Assembly (NCBI GenBank): GCA_963765745.1
Contig: CAVXXM010000004.1
Span: 62,001-126,000, forward strand
Length of the DNA stretch: 64,000 bases
From: JAHFPN01 sp963765745
GTDB taxonomy: Bacteria > Pseudomonadota > Alphaproteobacteria > Rhizobiales > Xanthobacteraceae
Direction: 5' to 3'
The position numbers were made by a program, and so were the translations under genes. Shown piece by piece: positions 1-8,046 of this stretch (position 1 is the first letter of the stretch; the number at the start of each line of letters is the position of its first letter). Under the pieces are notes generated by a model that worked only from the letters and a program-made list of their open reading frames with translations, was not told the DNA's origin and did no database searches.

Positions 1-486
1 GCTCGCCGTATTGAGCACCGCTCCGTGCGCTGCGGTGCCGGTGACGATGACGGTCTTTACTCCCCGGTCGGCGAGAATCTTCGCCAGATCCGTTCCCATA
101 AACTTGTTGGCTCCGGCGCGAACGCTCGGCTCGCCCGCCAACGGCGCGATCAGCAGATCGGCGACGGTCGCCTGGCCGGGCAGGCTGTAAACCACCGCAA
201 CGCTCTTCGCGCGCGCTTCGTCGGCGAGTTTCTGAACCTTCGGAATACTGGCGAGACAGCGCGGCCGCTGACCGCAATTCTGCTTGGCGAAATCGAGCAG
301 CAGGAGCGCCGTCGTCTTCGCATCGATGGTGACCGGCTTCAGTTCGGGCGGTGGAGGGGCCTTAACACTGGACCATTCATCGATGATCGTTTGCGCGGAG
401 ACCGGAGTTACCGCCAGTCCCAGGGCGGCAACGACGACGCACGCGATCAGTGTAGCTCTGCTCCGGAATCCACGACCCGAATTCAT
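1..486 (-). CDS. Isochorismatase-like secreted protein, 3' end cut by window edge
   Basis: The minus frame is open from ATG at 486 to the window edge (162 codons); a strong GGAGGG ribosome site lies 8 bases upstream. Residues 1-31 form a signal peptide ending VSA-Q. The fold of the cysteine-hydrolase (isochorismatase) family is visible: LLLLDF with the conserved Asp65, and VTGTAAHGAVLNTA at 148-161 matching the family's V-x-G-x-x-T-x-x-C-V-x-x-TA. At the nucleophile position this protein has Ala156 instead of Cys, and the usual catalytic Lys is apparently Arg123. The export signal and lost triad residues suggest a non-hydrolytic or altered role. The product and substrate are unknown. The family call is solid; the residue alignment is mine by eye. 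Confidence 0.72.
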   Translation of the reverse strand, partial: MNSGRGFRSRATLIACVVVAALGLAVTPVSAQTIIDEWSSVKAPPPPELKPVTIDAKTTALLLLDFAKQNCGQRPRCLASIPKVQKLADEARAKSVAVVYSLPGQATVADLLIAPLAGEPSVRAGANKFMGTDLAKILADRGVKTVIVTGTAAHGAVLNTAS

Positions 487-602
487 CCGTATTTCCCTCC
501 CCAATGACACTGCTGCTCCTCCCCGAACCAGAACCCCGGCTCGGCTCGGTTCTTCCGCGCTCTTGTAGGGGTCATGCTAGCGAAGGATTCGGGATGTGCG
601 TT

Positions 603-1134
603 TCACGCTTTTTTGAGGTGCAGCGTCACCACCTTGATGTCGCGCTCATCGGGGTCGTCGGCGATATCGAACCCGAGCTCCCCGCACATCCCAAGCATGG
701 TGGTGTTATAGGCGAGCACCTGTCCGTGGATACGTTCGAGACCCGGTGCCGCGCGCCCATTCGATGATGCACTGCATCATCAGCCAGCCGAGACCGCGGC
801 CCTTGAGGTCAGAGCGCACCAGCACCGCGTATTCGCCGTGCTTGTGGAACCGGTCGCAATGCAGGCGTGAGACGCCGAGCAGCTTGCCGTTCTCCTCGTC
901 GATCGCGGCGAAAGCCATGACGCGCTCATAATCGATATCGACGAACCGCCGGATGATCTCGGCGCTCAGTTCGCGGATCGGGCTGAAGAAGCGCAGCCGC
1001 GAGTCCTCCTCCGTTACCTGGGTGAAGAATTCGGGATAAAGCGCCCCGTCGCCGGGCTTGAGCGGACGGATGAAAACCCGCGTGCCGTCGGCGAGCGTCT
1101 CGCGCCGTTCCCATTCTTTCGGATAAGGGCTCAT
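603..1134 (-). pseudogene. GNAT N-acetyltransferase, copy 1, one-base frameshift
   Basis: The minus-strand gene starts with MSPYPKEWERRETLADG and carries a complete GNAT fold: the substrate-side half, then GKLLGVSRLHCD (beta 4) and VRSDLKGRGLGWLMM, the acetyl-CoA pyrophosphate loop (Q/RxxGxG/A). Near 740 a single extra base throws the frame; removing it restores the C-terminal third through AYNTTMLGMCGELGF to a stop at 603, matching the neighbouring copy residue for residue in layout. About 176 codons after correction. It lies 32 bases after copy 2 on the same strand, so the two probably form a tandem-duplicated operon. The similarity is to the stand-alone GNAT domains that also occur as C-terminal domains of acyl-CoA synthetase-like protein acetyltransferases. 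Substrate unknown. An indel error is at least as likely as true decay. Confidence 0.6.
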
Positions 1135-1166
1135 GGCTGGCAGCTCGGCGGAAGCAGGGGCGCGTT

Positions 1167-1698
1167 TTACGCTTTGCTCAGCGTGAGCGTCACCACCTTG
1201 ACGTCCCGGTCGCTCGGGTCGTCGGTGACGACGAAACCCAGTTCCTCGCACATTTTCAGCATCGGCTGGTTATAGCCGAACACTTGGCCGTGGACGCGCT
1301 CGAGGCCGGTGGCCCGCGCCCAGCCGATCAGATGCCGCATCAACAGGCGGCCGATCCCGCGCCGCTTGTGGTCCGAGCGCACGATTACCGCGTATTCGCC
1401 GTGGGTGTGGAACTGATTGCAATGCAGGCGCGCGACGCCGAGCAGCTCGCCGAGCGTCCTGACCGATCGCGACGAAGGCCATGGCACGATCGTAGTCGAT
1501 ATCGACGAACTGCCGCATCATCGCCGGGGTTGGCTGTGTGACCGGATGGAAGAAGCGCAGCCGCGCGTCCTCCGGGGTTATGTGATTGGAGAATTCGGGA
1601 TAGAGCGCCTCGTCGCCCGCCTTGAGCGGGCGCAGCAGCACCCGCATCCCGTCGCGGAGCGTCTCGTGAAATTCGAATTCCTTGGGGTAAGGTGCCAT
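1167..1698 (-). pseudogene. GNAT N-acetyltransferase, copy 2, one-base frameshift
   Basis: This is a paralogue of the next gene downstream, starting MAPYPKEFEFHETLRDG; the ATG at 1698 was chosen because it aligns with the start of copy 1. The acetyl-CoA loop VRSDHKRRGIGRLLM and the C-terminal segment FGYNQPMLKMCEELGF are intact. The frame is broken once near 1457, between AIGQD and GELLGVARLHC, by one extra base. Both copies are therefore interrupted at different places by one base each. Corrected length is about 176 codons, normal for this GNAT type. Likely transfers an acetyl group from acetyl-CoA to a protein lysine or small amine, but nothing here identifies the acceptor. Confidence 0.6.
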
Positions 1699-1768
1699 GG
1701 GCCGATATTCAGCCCTCTTCGGGCTGCTGATCAACCTGGACCAACCCCTTTGCTGCGTGGCTTCCGGT

Positions 1769-2698
1769 CTACCGGAAGATCGTCGGCGGACAATTCTCGC
1801 GCAGCTTGCGCTGCTCGCGCTTGGACATCGCCGTGAAGAACTTGACCCCGGTCAGGGATTCGACCGTATCCACTCCGACCCGGAACTTGTTCAAGTAGTC
1901 GAGCGAGCGCCGGTCGCGCCGTTCCTCGGTATGGTCCACGTTGGGCAGCAGGAACGCGTTCACGCGTCCGGATTCGGGATCGTAGATGATCTTGTAGAGC
2001 GCGGCAGGGATGGCCACGCCCGCCTCGCACTTGATGCGCGGGTCGTCGCGGTTCTCCGGACAGATCGACTTTTTCTCGAGCACCGGGATCGTGACTTCGT
2101 TTCGGCAGGCGTCGGCCGTCTTCTTCACGGTCTGCGCCTTGCTCTTCTGATAGACCGGCCCGGTGATGACGTAGAGATCCTGGCGCGTGGTCTTCACCAG
2201 CGTCTGGATGTGTTCCTCGAGCTCCTGCCAGATGTGGCGGTTGAAGCCGATGCCGACTTGCGGCACCGAATTGGAGAGGAAAAAGGTGTCGAACAACTGC
2301 TCTTTCGATCCCTTGAAATCGGCGGCCGGTGCTTGGTGGCCTTGGTCGAACTTGCTCTTGGCGTAGTCCTTCGTCTGCGCACGGGCTGCCGCCGGAACTT
2401 CCGGCTCCGACTTAAAGCTCGCGCCCTTGCGCGTCGCGGTTCCGGAGACCTGCTTGAACGTCAGGTGCTCGACCACCCAGTCCGGCGTTTTCATATCGTT
2501 ATTGTGGCCGACGATGTAGCCGAGGTGGCAGACGATGGTGAAATTCTCGTCGTCCGTTTCCTTGCGGTCCGGGACACCGATCCCAACCCAGAGTTCCTTG
2601 CACGTGTTGGGGTCGGTCTTGTCCGGTTCCTGTGCTGTGGCCGGCAGCAGGAACAGCCCTGCTGCGGTCAGCCCGGCGATCAACGAAGCGCTGCGCAT
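1769..2698 (-). CDS. Secreted DNA/RNA non-specific endonuclease (NucA/EndoG family)
   Basis: A 309-residue protein with a signal peptide (residues 1 to about 20, cleaving near ATAQ-EP) followed by the beta-beta-alpha-metal nuclease fold. The hallmark DRGH motif appears as KFDQGHQAP, keeping the general-base His but with Gln for Arg; the downstream FDTFFLSNSVPQ and FNRHIWQELE segments match the family's N-x-x-PQ-x-x-x-FN-x-x-x-W region containing the metal-binding Asn. It should act outside the cytoplasm on nucleic acid without sequence preference. Start at ATG 2698 is supported by GGGAGGG eight bases upstream; a longer frame to 2866 would bury the signal peptide. It is the last gene of a three-gene unit with two small membrane proteins. 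Confidence 0.88.
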   Translation of the reverse strand: MRSASLIAGLTAAGLFLLPATAQEPDKTDPNTCKELWVGIGVPDRKETDDENFTIVCHLGYIVGHNNDMKTPDWVVEHLTFKQVSGTATRKGASFKSEPEVPAAARAQTKDYAKSKFDQGHQAPAADFKGSKEQLFDTFFLSNSVPQVGIGFNRHIWQELEEHIQTLVKTTRQDLYVITGPVYQKSKAQTVKKTADACRNEVTIPVLEKKSICPENRDDPRIKCEAGVAIPAALYKIIYDPESGRVNAFLLPNVDHTEERRDRRSLDYLNKFRVGVDTVESLTGVKFFTAMSKREQRKLRENCPPTIFR

Positions 2699-2735
2699 GG
2701 TTCCCTCCCGAAGCCTGCCAATAATCGACTTGGCC

Positions 2736-3098
2736 TCAACCCTTGCCCTTGGCCTTCGTGGGCGGCGCGTCGGTCCGGCTGAGCGGCCCGCCGGGGGAAA
2801 CCGACTTCGACAGGACGTAAGTCCCGCCACTGATGCCGAGGAGCGCCAGCGCATTAGTCGGCACATCGACGAAGGTTCCCGCCTCGATCGAGAGCAGGAG
2901 ATAGAGCCCGGCGATCACGAAGGTGAATACCAGGAACTGGAAGCGTGACAGGCTGCCTTTGCCCGTCTCCGGATCGGTGAGCAGGCCTTCGACTTCAATC
3001 GTGCCTTTCCAGATCTTTCCGAGCACGATCAGCGCGAACAGCAGCAGGATCGCGCTTAAGATGAGGAACGACCACAGCGCGAGGTTGGAAGCGGTCAT
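2736..3098 (-). CDS. Two-helix membrane protein upstream of the nuclease
   Basis: 120 residues with a hydrophobic segment at about 8-27 and a second at about 54-72; between them lies a hydrophilic stretch with GLLTDPETGKGSLSRFQF, and the C-terminus is Lys-rich (PTKAKGKG). I do not recognise a named family. The RFQFLVFTF...LLLSIEAGTF part looks like a conserved membrane module of unknown function. It follows the next gene by 12 bases and precedes the nuclease by 37, so the three are probably cotranscribed. Confidence 0.6.
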   Translation of the reverse strand: MTASNLALWSFLILSAILLLFALIVLGKIWKGTIEVEGLLTDPETGKGSLSRFQFLVFTFVIAGLYLLLSIEAGTFVDVPTNALALLGISGGTYVLSKSVSPGGPLSRTDAPPTKAKGKG

Positions 3099-3110
3099 GG
3101 CGAGACTCCG

Positions 3111-3458
3111 TCAGGAAGTGCGGGCGAACTTGCCCGCGAGATAAAGGGTGTTGCCGCCGGTGAGCAGGGCGAGGAGATAGTCGGGAACGTCCGGCAGCGA
3201 AGGCCGCGTTCCCAAGGGCACGTCGTGAATGTCGATGTTGAGCGCGTAAGCCGCGTAGATCAGGGCCACGGCCGGAAAGATCATGACCACGGTCACGCGC
3301 TCGGGCTCGATCGGAGCGTTGCGCCCGGCCTTGCCGGCGAGGTAGCCGGTCGGACGCCGTTTCTGATCGAAGTAACGCACAATCAGCACGAGCGCCAAAA
3401 GCGCCAGCCACGTCAGCATTCCGGCGGCGAGAAGGTTCCCAACCAGTGCGTTAGTCAT
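3111..3458 (-). CDS. Small membrane protein, first gene of nuclease operon
   Basis: 115 residues. N-terminal hydrophobic helix at about 8-27, a short basic loop (RYFDQKRRPTGYLAGK), then a second helix (VVMIFPAVALIYAAYAL) at about 53-70, and an amphipathic C-terminus with YLLALLTGGNTLYLAGKF. The similar helix-loop-helix layout and the shared LxxTGGNTLYLAGK / LGISGGTYVLSK endings suggest it and the next gene are diverged relatives. No enzymatic motif. Function unknown; context ties it to the secreted nuclease. Confidence 0.58.
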   Translation of the reverse strand: MTNALVGNLLAAGMLTWLALLALVLIVRYFDQKRRPTGYLAGKAGRNAPIEPERVTVVMIFPAVALIYAAYALNIDIHDVPLGTRPSLPDVPDYLLALLTGGNTLYLAGKFARTS

Positions 3459-3552
3459 CGCGCACTACTCCGAGCGCGTAATTCGGGTACTATGCTAATC
3501 ATACACCCTGTAGATGTAAATCGAATTACATCCGCCATGGCCGAGAAAGCCA

Positions 3553-3613
3553 TGGAACCACGGCGTCGGCTTCGCGCTGATCCTGGAACCACGGCGTCGG
3601 CTTCGCGCTGATC
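3553..3613. repeat. Tandem 30-bp direct repeat in intergenic region
   Basis: Positions 3553-3582 and 3584-3613 are identical (starting TGGAACCACGGCGTCGGC and ending GCGCTGATC) with one base between them. Read on the plus strand, the second copy continues as WNHGVGFALIAAG...FNKW and a stop at 3649, like the tail of a tiny membrane peptide. The ATG at 3537 (MAEKA) would lead into the first copy only after removing one base. It may be a damaged gene of about 25 codons, or simply a duplicated scrap. Confidence 0.6.
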
Positions 3614-3649
3614 GCGGCGGGGGCGCTCTTCGTTTTCAACAAGTGGTGA

Positions 3650-4782
3650 CTATTTCTCCGGCACCAGCCGCAGCACCTTGCCGTCGCGCGCGTCGGTAAG
3701 GAGATAGAGCGTGCCGTCCGCAGCCATGCGTACGTCGCGGATACGCTGGTCGAGGTTCGCGAGCAGCCGCTCCTCGCCCGTGATCATCTCGCCATCGAGC
3801 TCGAGCCGGTTCAGGTGCTGGCCCGCTAGCGCACCGACGAACAGGCTGCCGCGCCAGCCGGGGAATGCATCGCCGGTATAGAACGCCATGCCCGAGGGGG
3901 CGATCGAGGGCACCCAGTAATGGATCGGCTGCTCCATGCCTTCCTTGTGCGTGCCGGCGTGGATTTTCGCTCCCGAATAATCGACGCCGTAGCCGATGAT
4001 CGGCCAGCCGTAATTCTTGCCGGCCTCGGGAATATTCACCTCGTCGCCGCCGCGCGGACCGTGCTCCACGATCCAGAGCTTGCCGCTCGTAGGATGGATC
4101 GCGGCCGCTTGCGCGTTGCGGTGTCCGTAGGACCACAGCTCCGGCCGCACTCCCTGGCGTTCGACGAACGGGTTATCCGGCGGCACCGTGCCGTCCGGCC
4201 GAATGCGGATGACCTTGCCTAGATGCGTGGAAAGATCCTGCGCGCGGTCGCGCTGATAGCGCTCACCCAGCGTCACGAACAGCATGCCGTCGCGCGCGAT
4301 GGCGATGCGCGAGCCGAAATGGAAGCCGCCGCCGATCGCCGGCTCCTGCCGGAAGATCACGGTCACATCCGCGAGCCGCGCTTTGCCGCCTTCCTCGATT
4401 AGCCGCGCGCGAGCGACGCTGGTGCCGTTCAGCGCCTCGCGCGGCTCGGCGAAGGTGAAATAGATCGTGCGGCTTTGGGCGAAATCGGGCGCCAGCACCA
4501 CGTCCATCAAGCCGCCCTGGCCGACGGCGGCGACCGGTGGCACGCCTTCGAGCGGTTCCGAGAGCTTCCCGCCGCGCGCGACGATGCGCATGCGCCCGGG
4601 CCGCTCGGTCACCAGCAGGCGCCCGTCGGGCAGGAAGGCAGCGCCCACGGATTGACCAGGCCCGACGCGACCGTTTCGACGCGGAAATTCGCCTTGGTGC
4701 TCTTGATGATTTCCGGCACCTGCGCCGCCGCCGGGCCGGCGGTCAGCACAAACGAGACAGCAAGGGAAAGAGCGAGCCGCAT
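3650..4782 (-). CDS. PQQ-dependent sugar dehydrogenase (Yli/soluble aldose dehydrogenase type), frameshifted near N-terminus
   Basis: Encodes a six-bladed propeller of the glucose/sorbosone dehydrogenase family: TERPGRMRIV, YFTFAEPR, SYGHRNAQAAAIHP, IVEHGPRGGDEVN and NYGWP are family signatures, including the catalytic His in GHRN and the calcium/PQQ loop around GDEVN. The natural start is ATG at 4782, giving a signal peptide (MRLALSLAVSFVLTAGPAAA) and then VPEIIKSTKANFRVETV. Near 4648, between NPW and AFLPDG, one base is missing, so the uninterrupted frame only begins at 4648. About 377 codons when corrected, the usual length. It should oxidise a periplasmic aldose using PQQ; no PQQ synthesis genes are in view. 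The indel is probably a sequence error. Confidence 0.85.
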
Positions 4783-4838
4783 GGCCGGAGCCTAGCGTCT
4801 CGCGGTACGGATGCCAGCTTTGCCCGATAAAGAAAAGT

Positions 4839-4994
4839 TCAGCCCGCGAAACCGCGGCTGATAAGGAGAATGAGCGCGCCGAGCGCGGTAATCAGCGCGC
4901 CGGCCACGATCGCTTCCGTGAAAGCAAAGCCGATCCGCCGCTTGAGTGCGGCCGCGGGCTGCGGTCGGGCAAGGGTCGGGTCCGATCGGTGCAT
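4839..4994 (-). CDS. Small single-pass membrane protein
   Basis: 51 residues from ATG 4994, which has GGAG 10 bases upstream; a longer frame to 5045 has no such signal. The N-terminus is basic (MHRSDPTLARPQPAAALKRR) and is followed by one hydrophobic helix (AIVAGALITALGALILLI). It resembles the N-terminal anchor of small Flp-type or unknown inner-membrane peptides but lacks a pilin cleavage motif that I can identify. A TTAA-N7-TTAA element lies 101 bases upstream of the start. Confidence 0.45.
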   Translation of the reverse strand: MHRSDPTLARPQPAAALKRRIGFAFTEAIVAGALITALGALILLISRGFAG

Positions 4995-5094
4995 CACTGA
5001 ACTCCGGGCGCGCACTTCCTTTCCGCTACGGCGGCCGCAACTCATGGGCGACCGCCCGATGCGGAAAAGGGAGTGGCAATAGGACGGTTTATGG

Positions 5095-5109
5095 TTAATG
5101 CCCGGTTAA
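5095..5109. promoter_or_regulatory. Candidate CtrA box, TTAA-N7-TTAA
   Basis: TTAATGCCCGGTTAA at 5095-5109 is a perfect match to the alphaproteobacterial CtrA recognition pattern. It sits inside a tandem duplication of GGTTAATGCCC and between the GST stop (5123) and the small membrane gene that starts at 4994 on the minus strand. Palindromic spacing allows either orientation. Chance occurrence of an 8-base pattern is possible in 64 kb, but it is less likely in GC-rich DNA. Confidence 0.4.
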
Positions 5110-5122
5110 TGCCCGCAGCGCG

Positions 5123-5728
5123 CTACTTATCCATGGCCACATGGCCGGGCTCGCCCGCGATTCGCGCGAGCCAGTCGAGCACGGCGGGAAAATCCGACAG
5201 GTCGAAATCGCCCTCAGCGGCGACATGGGTGTGCGCATAGAGCGCGAGATCGGCCACGGTGGTGCGCGGGCCTACGAAATATTTGTGGTGCGCGAGATGG
5301 CGCTCCATCAGCATCAGCGCCTGGTAGCCCTGTTCCATCCAGTGATCGATGTCGTGGGTCTTCAGCTCGCGCCCGCCCTTGACCAGGTGCAGCCACCAGC
5401 GTGCCGCGGCGATCGCCGGTTCGTGGCTGTGCTGCTCGAAAAACATCCAGCGCAAGGTCTCGGCGCGCTCGAAGCGATCCGCGGGCAGCAACGGGGTTTC
5501 TTCCGCGAGATAGACCAGGATCGCGTTCGACTCCGGCAGAAATCTCCCGTTCGGTAATTCGAGCAACGGCACGTGGCCGTCCGGGTTCTTGGCGAGGAAA
5601 TCGGCGGTACGGCTTTCGCCTTTCAAAATGTCGATCTCAACCAGCCGATGGGGCATCTGCAGGCGCGCGAGCAGCAGCCGCACCTTGTAGGAATTCCCCG
5701 AGCTCTGCATCGAATAGAGGGTGAGCAT
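5123..5728 (-). CDS. Glutathione S-transferase family protein
   Basis: 201 residues from ATG 5728 (GGGGA upstream). The N-terminal thioredoxin-like domain reads MLTLYSMQSSGNSYKVRLLL, with Ser10/Asn12 in the glutathione-activating position, KNPDGHVPLLEL (cis-Pro) and LPESNAILVYLAE, the gamma-glutamyl-binding ES motif. The helical C-terminal domain contains the N-capping/hydrophobic staple segment TTVADLALYAHTHVA. Cytosolic; conjugates glutathione to an electrophile or acts as a reductase. Substrate cannot be told. Stand-alone on the minus strand. Confidence 0.9.
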   Translation of the reverse strand: MLTLYSMQSSGNSYKVRLLLARLQMPHRLVEIDILKGESRTADFLAKNPDGHVPLLELPNGRFLPESNAILVYLAEETPLLPADRFERAETLRWMFFEQHSHEPAIAAARWWLHLVKGGRELKTHDIDHWMEQGYQALMLMERHLAHHKYFVGPRTTVADLALYAHTHVAAEGDFDLSDFPAVLDWLARIAGEPGHVAMDK

Positions 5729-5827
5729 GCTTTCCCCGCCTGCCGACCCGGCGAATGTGGGGCGTCTAGGCCGTCTTCGCCATGCCCGCCGCGCTGAGAG
5801 CAGGAATAGCGCGGCGAAGGGCAATTG

Positions 5828-7093
5828 CTACTTTGTCGGGAGGTGCGCGGAAATCCACCCGCGGTTTCCGGCGGAGAGATCGTAAGCGGCGCGCCGCAAC
5901 GTGAGCACGAAGACCGCCAGCATGGTGATCGCTCCGAGCGGGATCATGGTTAGCTCGGCGAACGAGCGAGTGATCAAAGGAACGGCCCACAAAAAGGCCA
6001 GTGCCGTCTTTTCGTAAGGCAGGAAGCCGCGTGTCATACCGTCGATGGCAAGGAAGGCCATCGCAATGCCCAGCACCATCATGTCGTAATCGAGGCTGTA
6101 GGGCGTGGTTAGGATCGCAGCGATCGGAAGTGCCGCGGCTTTTAGCGGATACGCTGCATCGCTGCGCCATAGCCAGACAAGGGCAGCGGCGACCGCAAGC
6201 GTGACACCGCCTTGCAGCGCGTAGGCAAGGGGAATTGGAGCGCCCCACATCCGCACCCAGGAGAAAACGCTCTGGATCTTGTGCCAGCCGGTCTCGCCGG
6301 CTTCGAGCACGATCACACGCGTGAAATGGGTCGAGGCGAACAGCGCATCCCAGACCTGCGGTCCGAACGCGATGAGGGTCGCGAGCGTAAGCAGCACGAC
6401 GGTAACGGCCGCCGCGCCGAAGGCGCGCCAACGGCCGCTCGCCATCAGCACGAGCGGGATCATGATGCCGAAATGCGGCTTATAGGCAATCAGGCCGAAC
6501 GAAATCCCAGCGATGACCGGTCGGCGTTCGAGAACGGCGAGCGCAAATCCGAACAGCGCGGCCGTGAGGAACCCGTTGTTGCCGTGACCGAGATTGACGA
6601 ACACCGCGGGGTAAGCGGCGGCGAGGAGAAGCCATAAACCGTCGCTTCTCCACTTTGGGGAGAGGCCAGCCGAGGGAGAAAAAATAATTGCGCGGACTGC
6701 AAAGAGATAAAGCCCGAATGTCACCGCCTGCCAGACAAAGAGCGCGAGCAGATAAGGCATCATGGCGAGCGCCGCCGCGATGAAGAGAAAGTACGGCGGA
6801 TATGGCCAACCGTAGAACTGCGTCCCGGGACCGAAGATCGCCTGTTCGCGCGCGTATTGCTGCGGAGGATCGAATGCAGCGGCCGCGCGGCCTTCGAGCA
6901 CATAGGTGCCGGCGGCGTAGACGTTGGAAAAATCCGTGCCGAGCGGGCGTCCCTTATAGTCGTTGAGGCCGTTGGAAGTCGCGACGAGAAAACCCAAACC
7001 GGCGAGCGAGGCGATCATCACGGCAAGCGCGATGAGGCGCATACGCTCGCGCGTCAGCCACGCGCCGCTGAGCAATGTCTCGAAAGCACTCAT
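5828..7093 (-). CDS. Polytopic GT87-type glycosyltransferase (DUF2029)
   Basis: 421 residues from ATG 7093 (GGAGAG just upstream; ATG 7108 is also possible). About ten hydrophobic helices. The motif LGTDFSNVYAAG after the first helix is the acidic loop diagnostic of the GT87/DUF2029 group of GT-C enzymes, which use polyprenyl-phosphate sugars; NLGHGN and YKPHFGIMIPL follow, also typical of the family (mycobacterial members add alpha-mannose). Inner membrane, with the acidic loop facing the periplasm. It precedes no other sugar gene here, and the acceptor is unknown. Confidence 0.8.
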   Translation of the reverse strand: MSAFETLLSGAWLTRERMRLIALAVMIASLAGLGFLVATSNGLNDYKGRPLGTDFSNVYAAGTYVLEGRAAAAFDPPQQYAREQAIFGPGTQFYGWPYPPYFLFIAAALAMMPYLLALFVWQAVTFGLYLFAVRAIIFSPSAGLSPKWRSDGLWLLLAAAYPAVFVNLGHGNNGFLTAALFGFALAVLERRPVIAGISFGLIAYKPHFGIMIPLVLMASGRWRAFGAAAVTVVLLTLATLIAFGPQVWDALFASTHFTRVIVLEAGETGWHKIQSVFSWVRMWGAPIPLAYALQGGVTLAVAAALVWLWRSDAAYPLKAAALPIAAILTTPYSLDYDMMVLGIAMAFLAIDGMTRGFLPYEKTALAFLWAVPLITRSFAELTMIPLGAITMLAVFVLTLRRAAYDLSAGNRGWISAHLPTK

Positions 7094-7138
7094 CCACGCT
7101 CTCCGCATCGGTCTGTGAGAAGGGGGAGCTTTACCCGG

Positions 7139-7879
7139 TTACGCGGCAGTCGCGGCGGCTTGGTCGCCGCCGGCGGCGAGCAATTCGGAATAGTACGTGT
7201 CGCGGCCGACATCGATGCACATATGATGTTCGGGCACCGGATGCACGGCCCGCAGGAAAGAATGCGTGTAGGGAAAAAAATTAAAATGCGGATTGAATGA
7301 GTATTTATATTCGCGTTCGCGCGGCACGACGATAATGAGTTTTTGTTTCGTGATGCGGCGAAGCTCGGCGATCGCGGCGCGGTAGTCCAGAATGTGCTCG
7401 ATCACGTGGGTGCAGATCACGGTGTCGAAGTGCTGGTCGGGGAACGGCAGGTTTTCGACCTTCGCTGCGATATATTCGATGCCTTTAATGTCCTTGGCAT
7501 CCTCGACGACGAAATCGACGCCGGTAAAATGCTTTATGTCCGGACGCTTCAGGCGGATCACATTCAGCAGATAACCCGTGCCGCATCCCACGTCGCATAT
7601 CTTTTCACCGACCGCGTCGGCGATGATCCGTTCGACGCAAGCATTCGAATTGTCGGTATGCGCGTGGACGCGCGGGTGAAGACGATAGAGTTCCTCGTAT
7701 TCCGCCTCCGTCAGAAAAGGCGCGTTGGCGCGGAACTTGGCGAGATTGGAAATATGGTCGCCCCAAGCAAGTTTGGCGACGCTTAGAAATGCCTTGGAGT
7801 CGCGCAAAACGGGCGGAAGTACCTCCTCGAGGATGTAACGAAGCCTGTTGGTCGTTTCGCGGCGCATGACCGGAAGCAT
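7139..7879 (-). CDS. Class I SAM-dependent methyltransferase
   Basis: About 246 residues. Rossmann motif I is ICDVGCGTGYLL, motif II HFTGVDFV, and post-motifs LPFPDQHFDTVICTHVIEHI and RRITKQKLIIVVP follow, the order of a small-molecule methyltransferase of the UbiE/Methyltransf_11 type. There is a long N-terminal helical part before motif I (about 90 residues) and a C-terminus with several His. Start chosen at ATG 7879; a TTG at 7891 or ATG 7867 are alternatives. Separated by 45 bases from the GT87 gene, so both could be in one transcript. An AT-rich palindrome sits directly upstream. Confidence 0.78.
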   Translation of the reverse strand: MLPVMRRETTNRLRYILEEVLPPVLRDSKAFLSVAKLAWGDHISNLAKFRANAPFLTEAEYEELYRLHPRVHAHTDNSNACVERIIADAVGEKICDVGCGTGYLLNVIRLKRPDIKHFTGVDFVVEDAKDIKGIEYIAAKVENLPFPDQHFDTVICTHVIEHILDYRAAIAELRRITKQKLIIVVPREREYKYSFNPHFNFFPYTHSFLRAVHPVPEHHMCIDVGRDTYYSELLAAGGDQAAATAA

Positions 7880-7891
7880 ATCGAGGCGCAA

Positions 7892-7936
7892 TTTAACAAT
7901 TGTTAAACCGGCATTTCCCGGATCAAAGGCCGGTTT
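7892..7936. promoter_or_regulatory. Overlapping palindromes upstream of methyltransferase
   Basis: TTTAACAATTGTTAAA (7892-7907) is a perfect 16-base palindrome, strikingly AT-rich here. Its end overlaps the left arm of a second inverted repeat, AAACCGGC (7905-7912) with GCCGGTTT (7929-7936). The pair lies 13-60 bases upstream of the methyltransferase start on the minus strand, a place for an operator or an mRNA leader fold. No known regulator consensus is claimed. Confidence 0.4.
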
Positions 7937-8046
7937 GCCGTCGAATTGGCGGATAGATGCATTAAGGTTTGAGTCTTGCCGGATGCCGCCGCGGTCTTTA
8001 GGACAAGCGCGTCCGCCATTCGGAATAGGTGTTTTCGGAGCAAGTC

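Noticed and set aside
504..767. Plus-strand frame across the 3' end of the first GNAT gene
   Set aside because: It is the mirror of the true C-terminus of that gene after frameshift correction.
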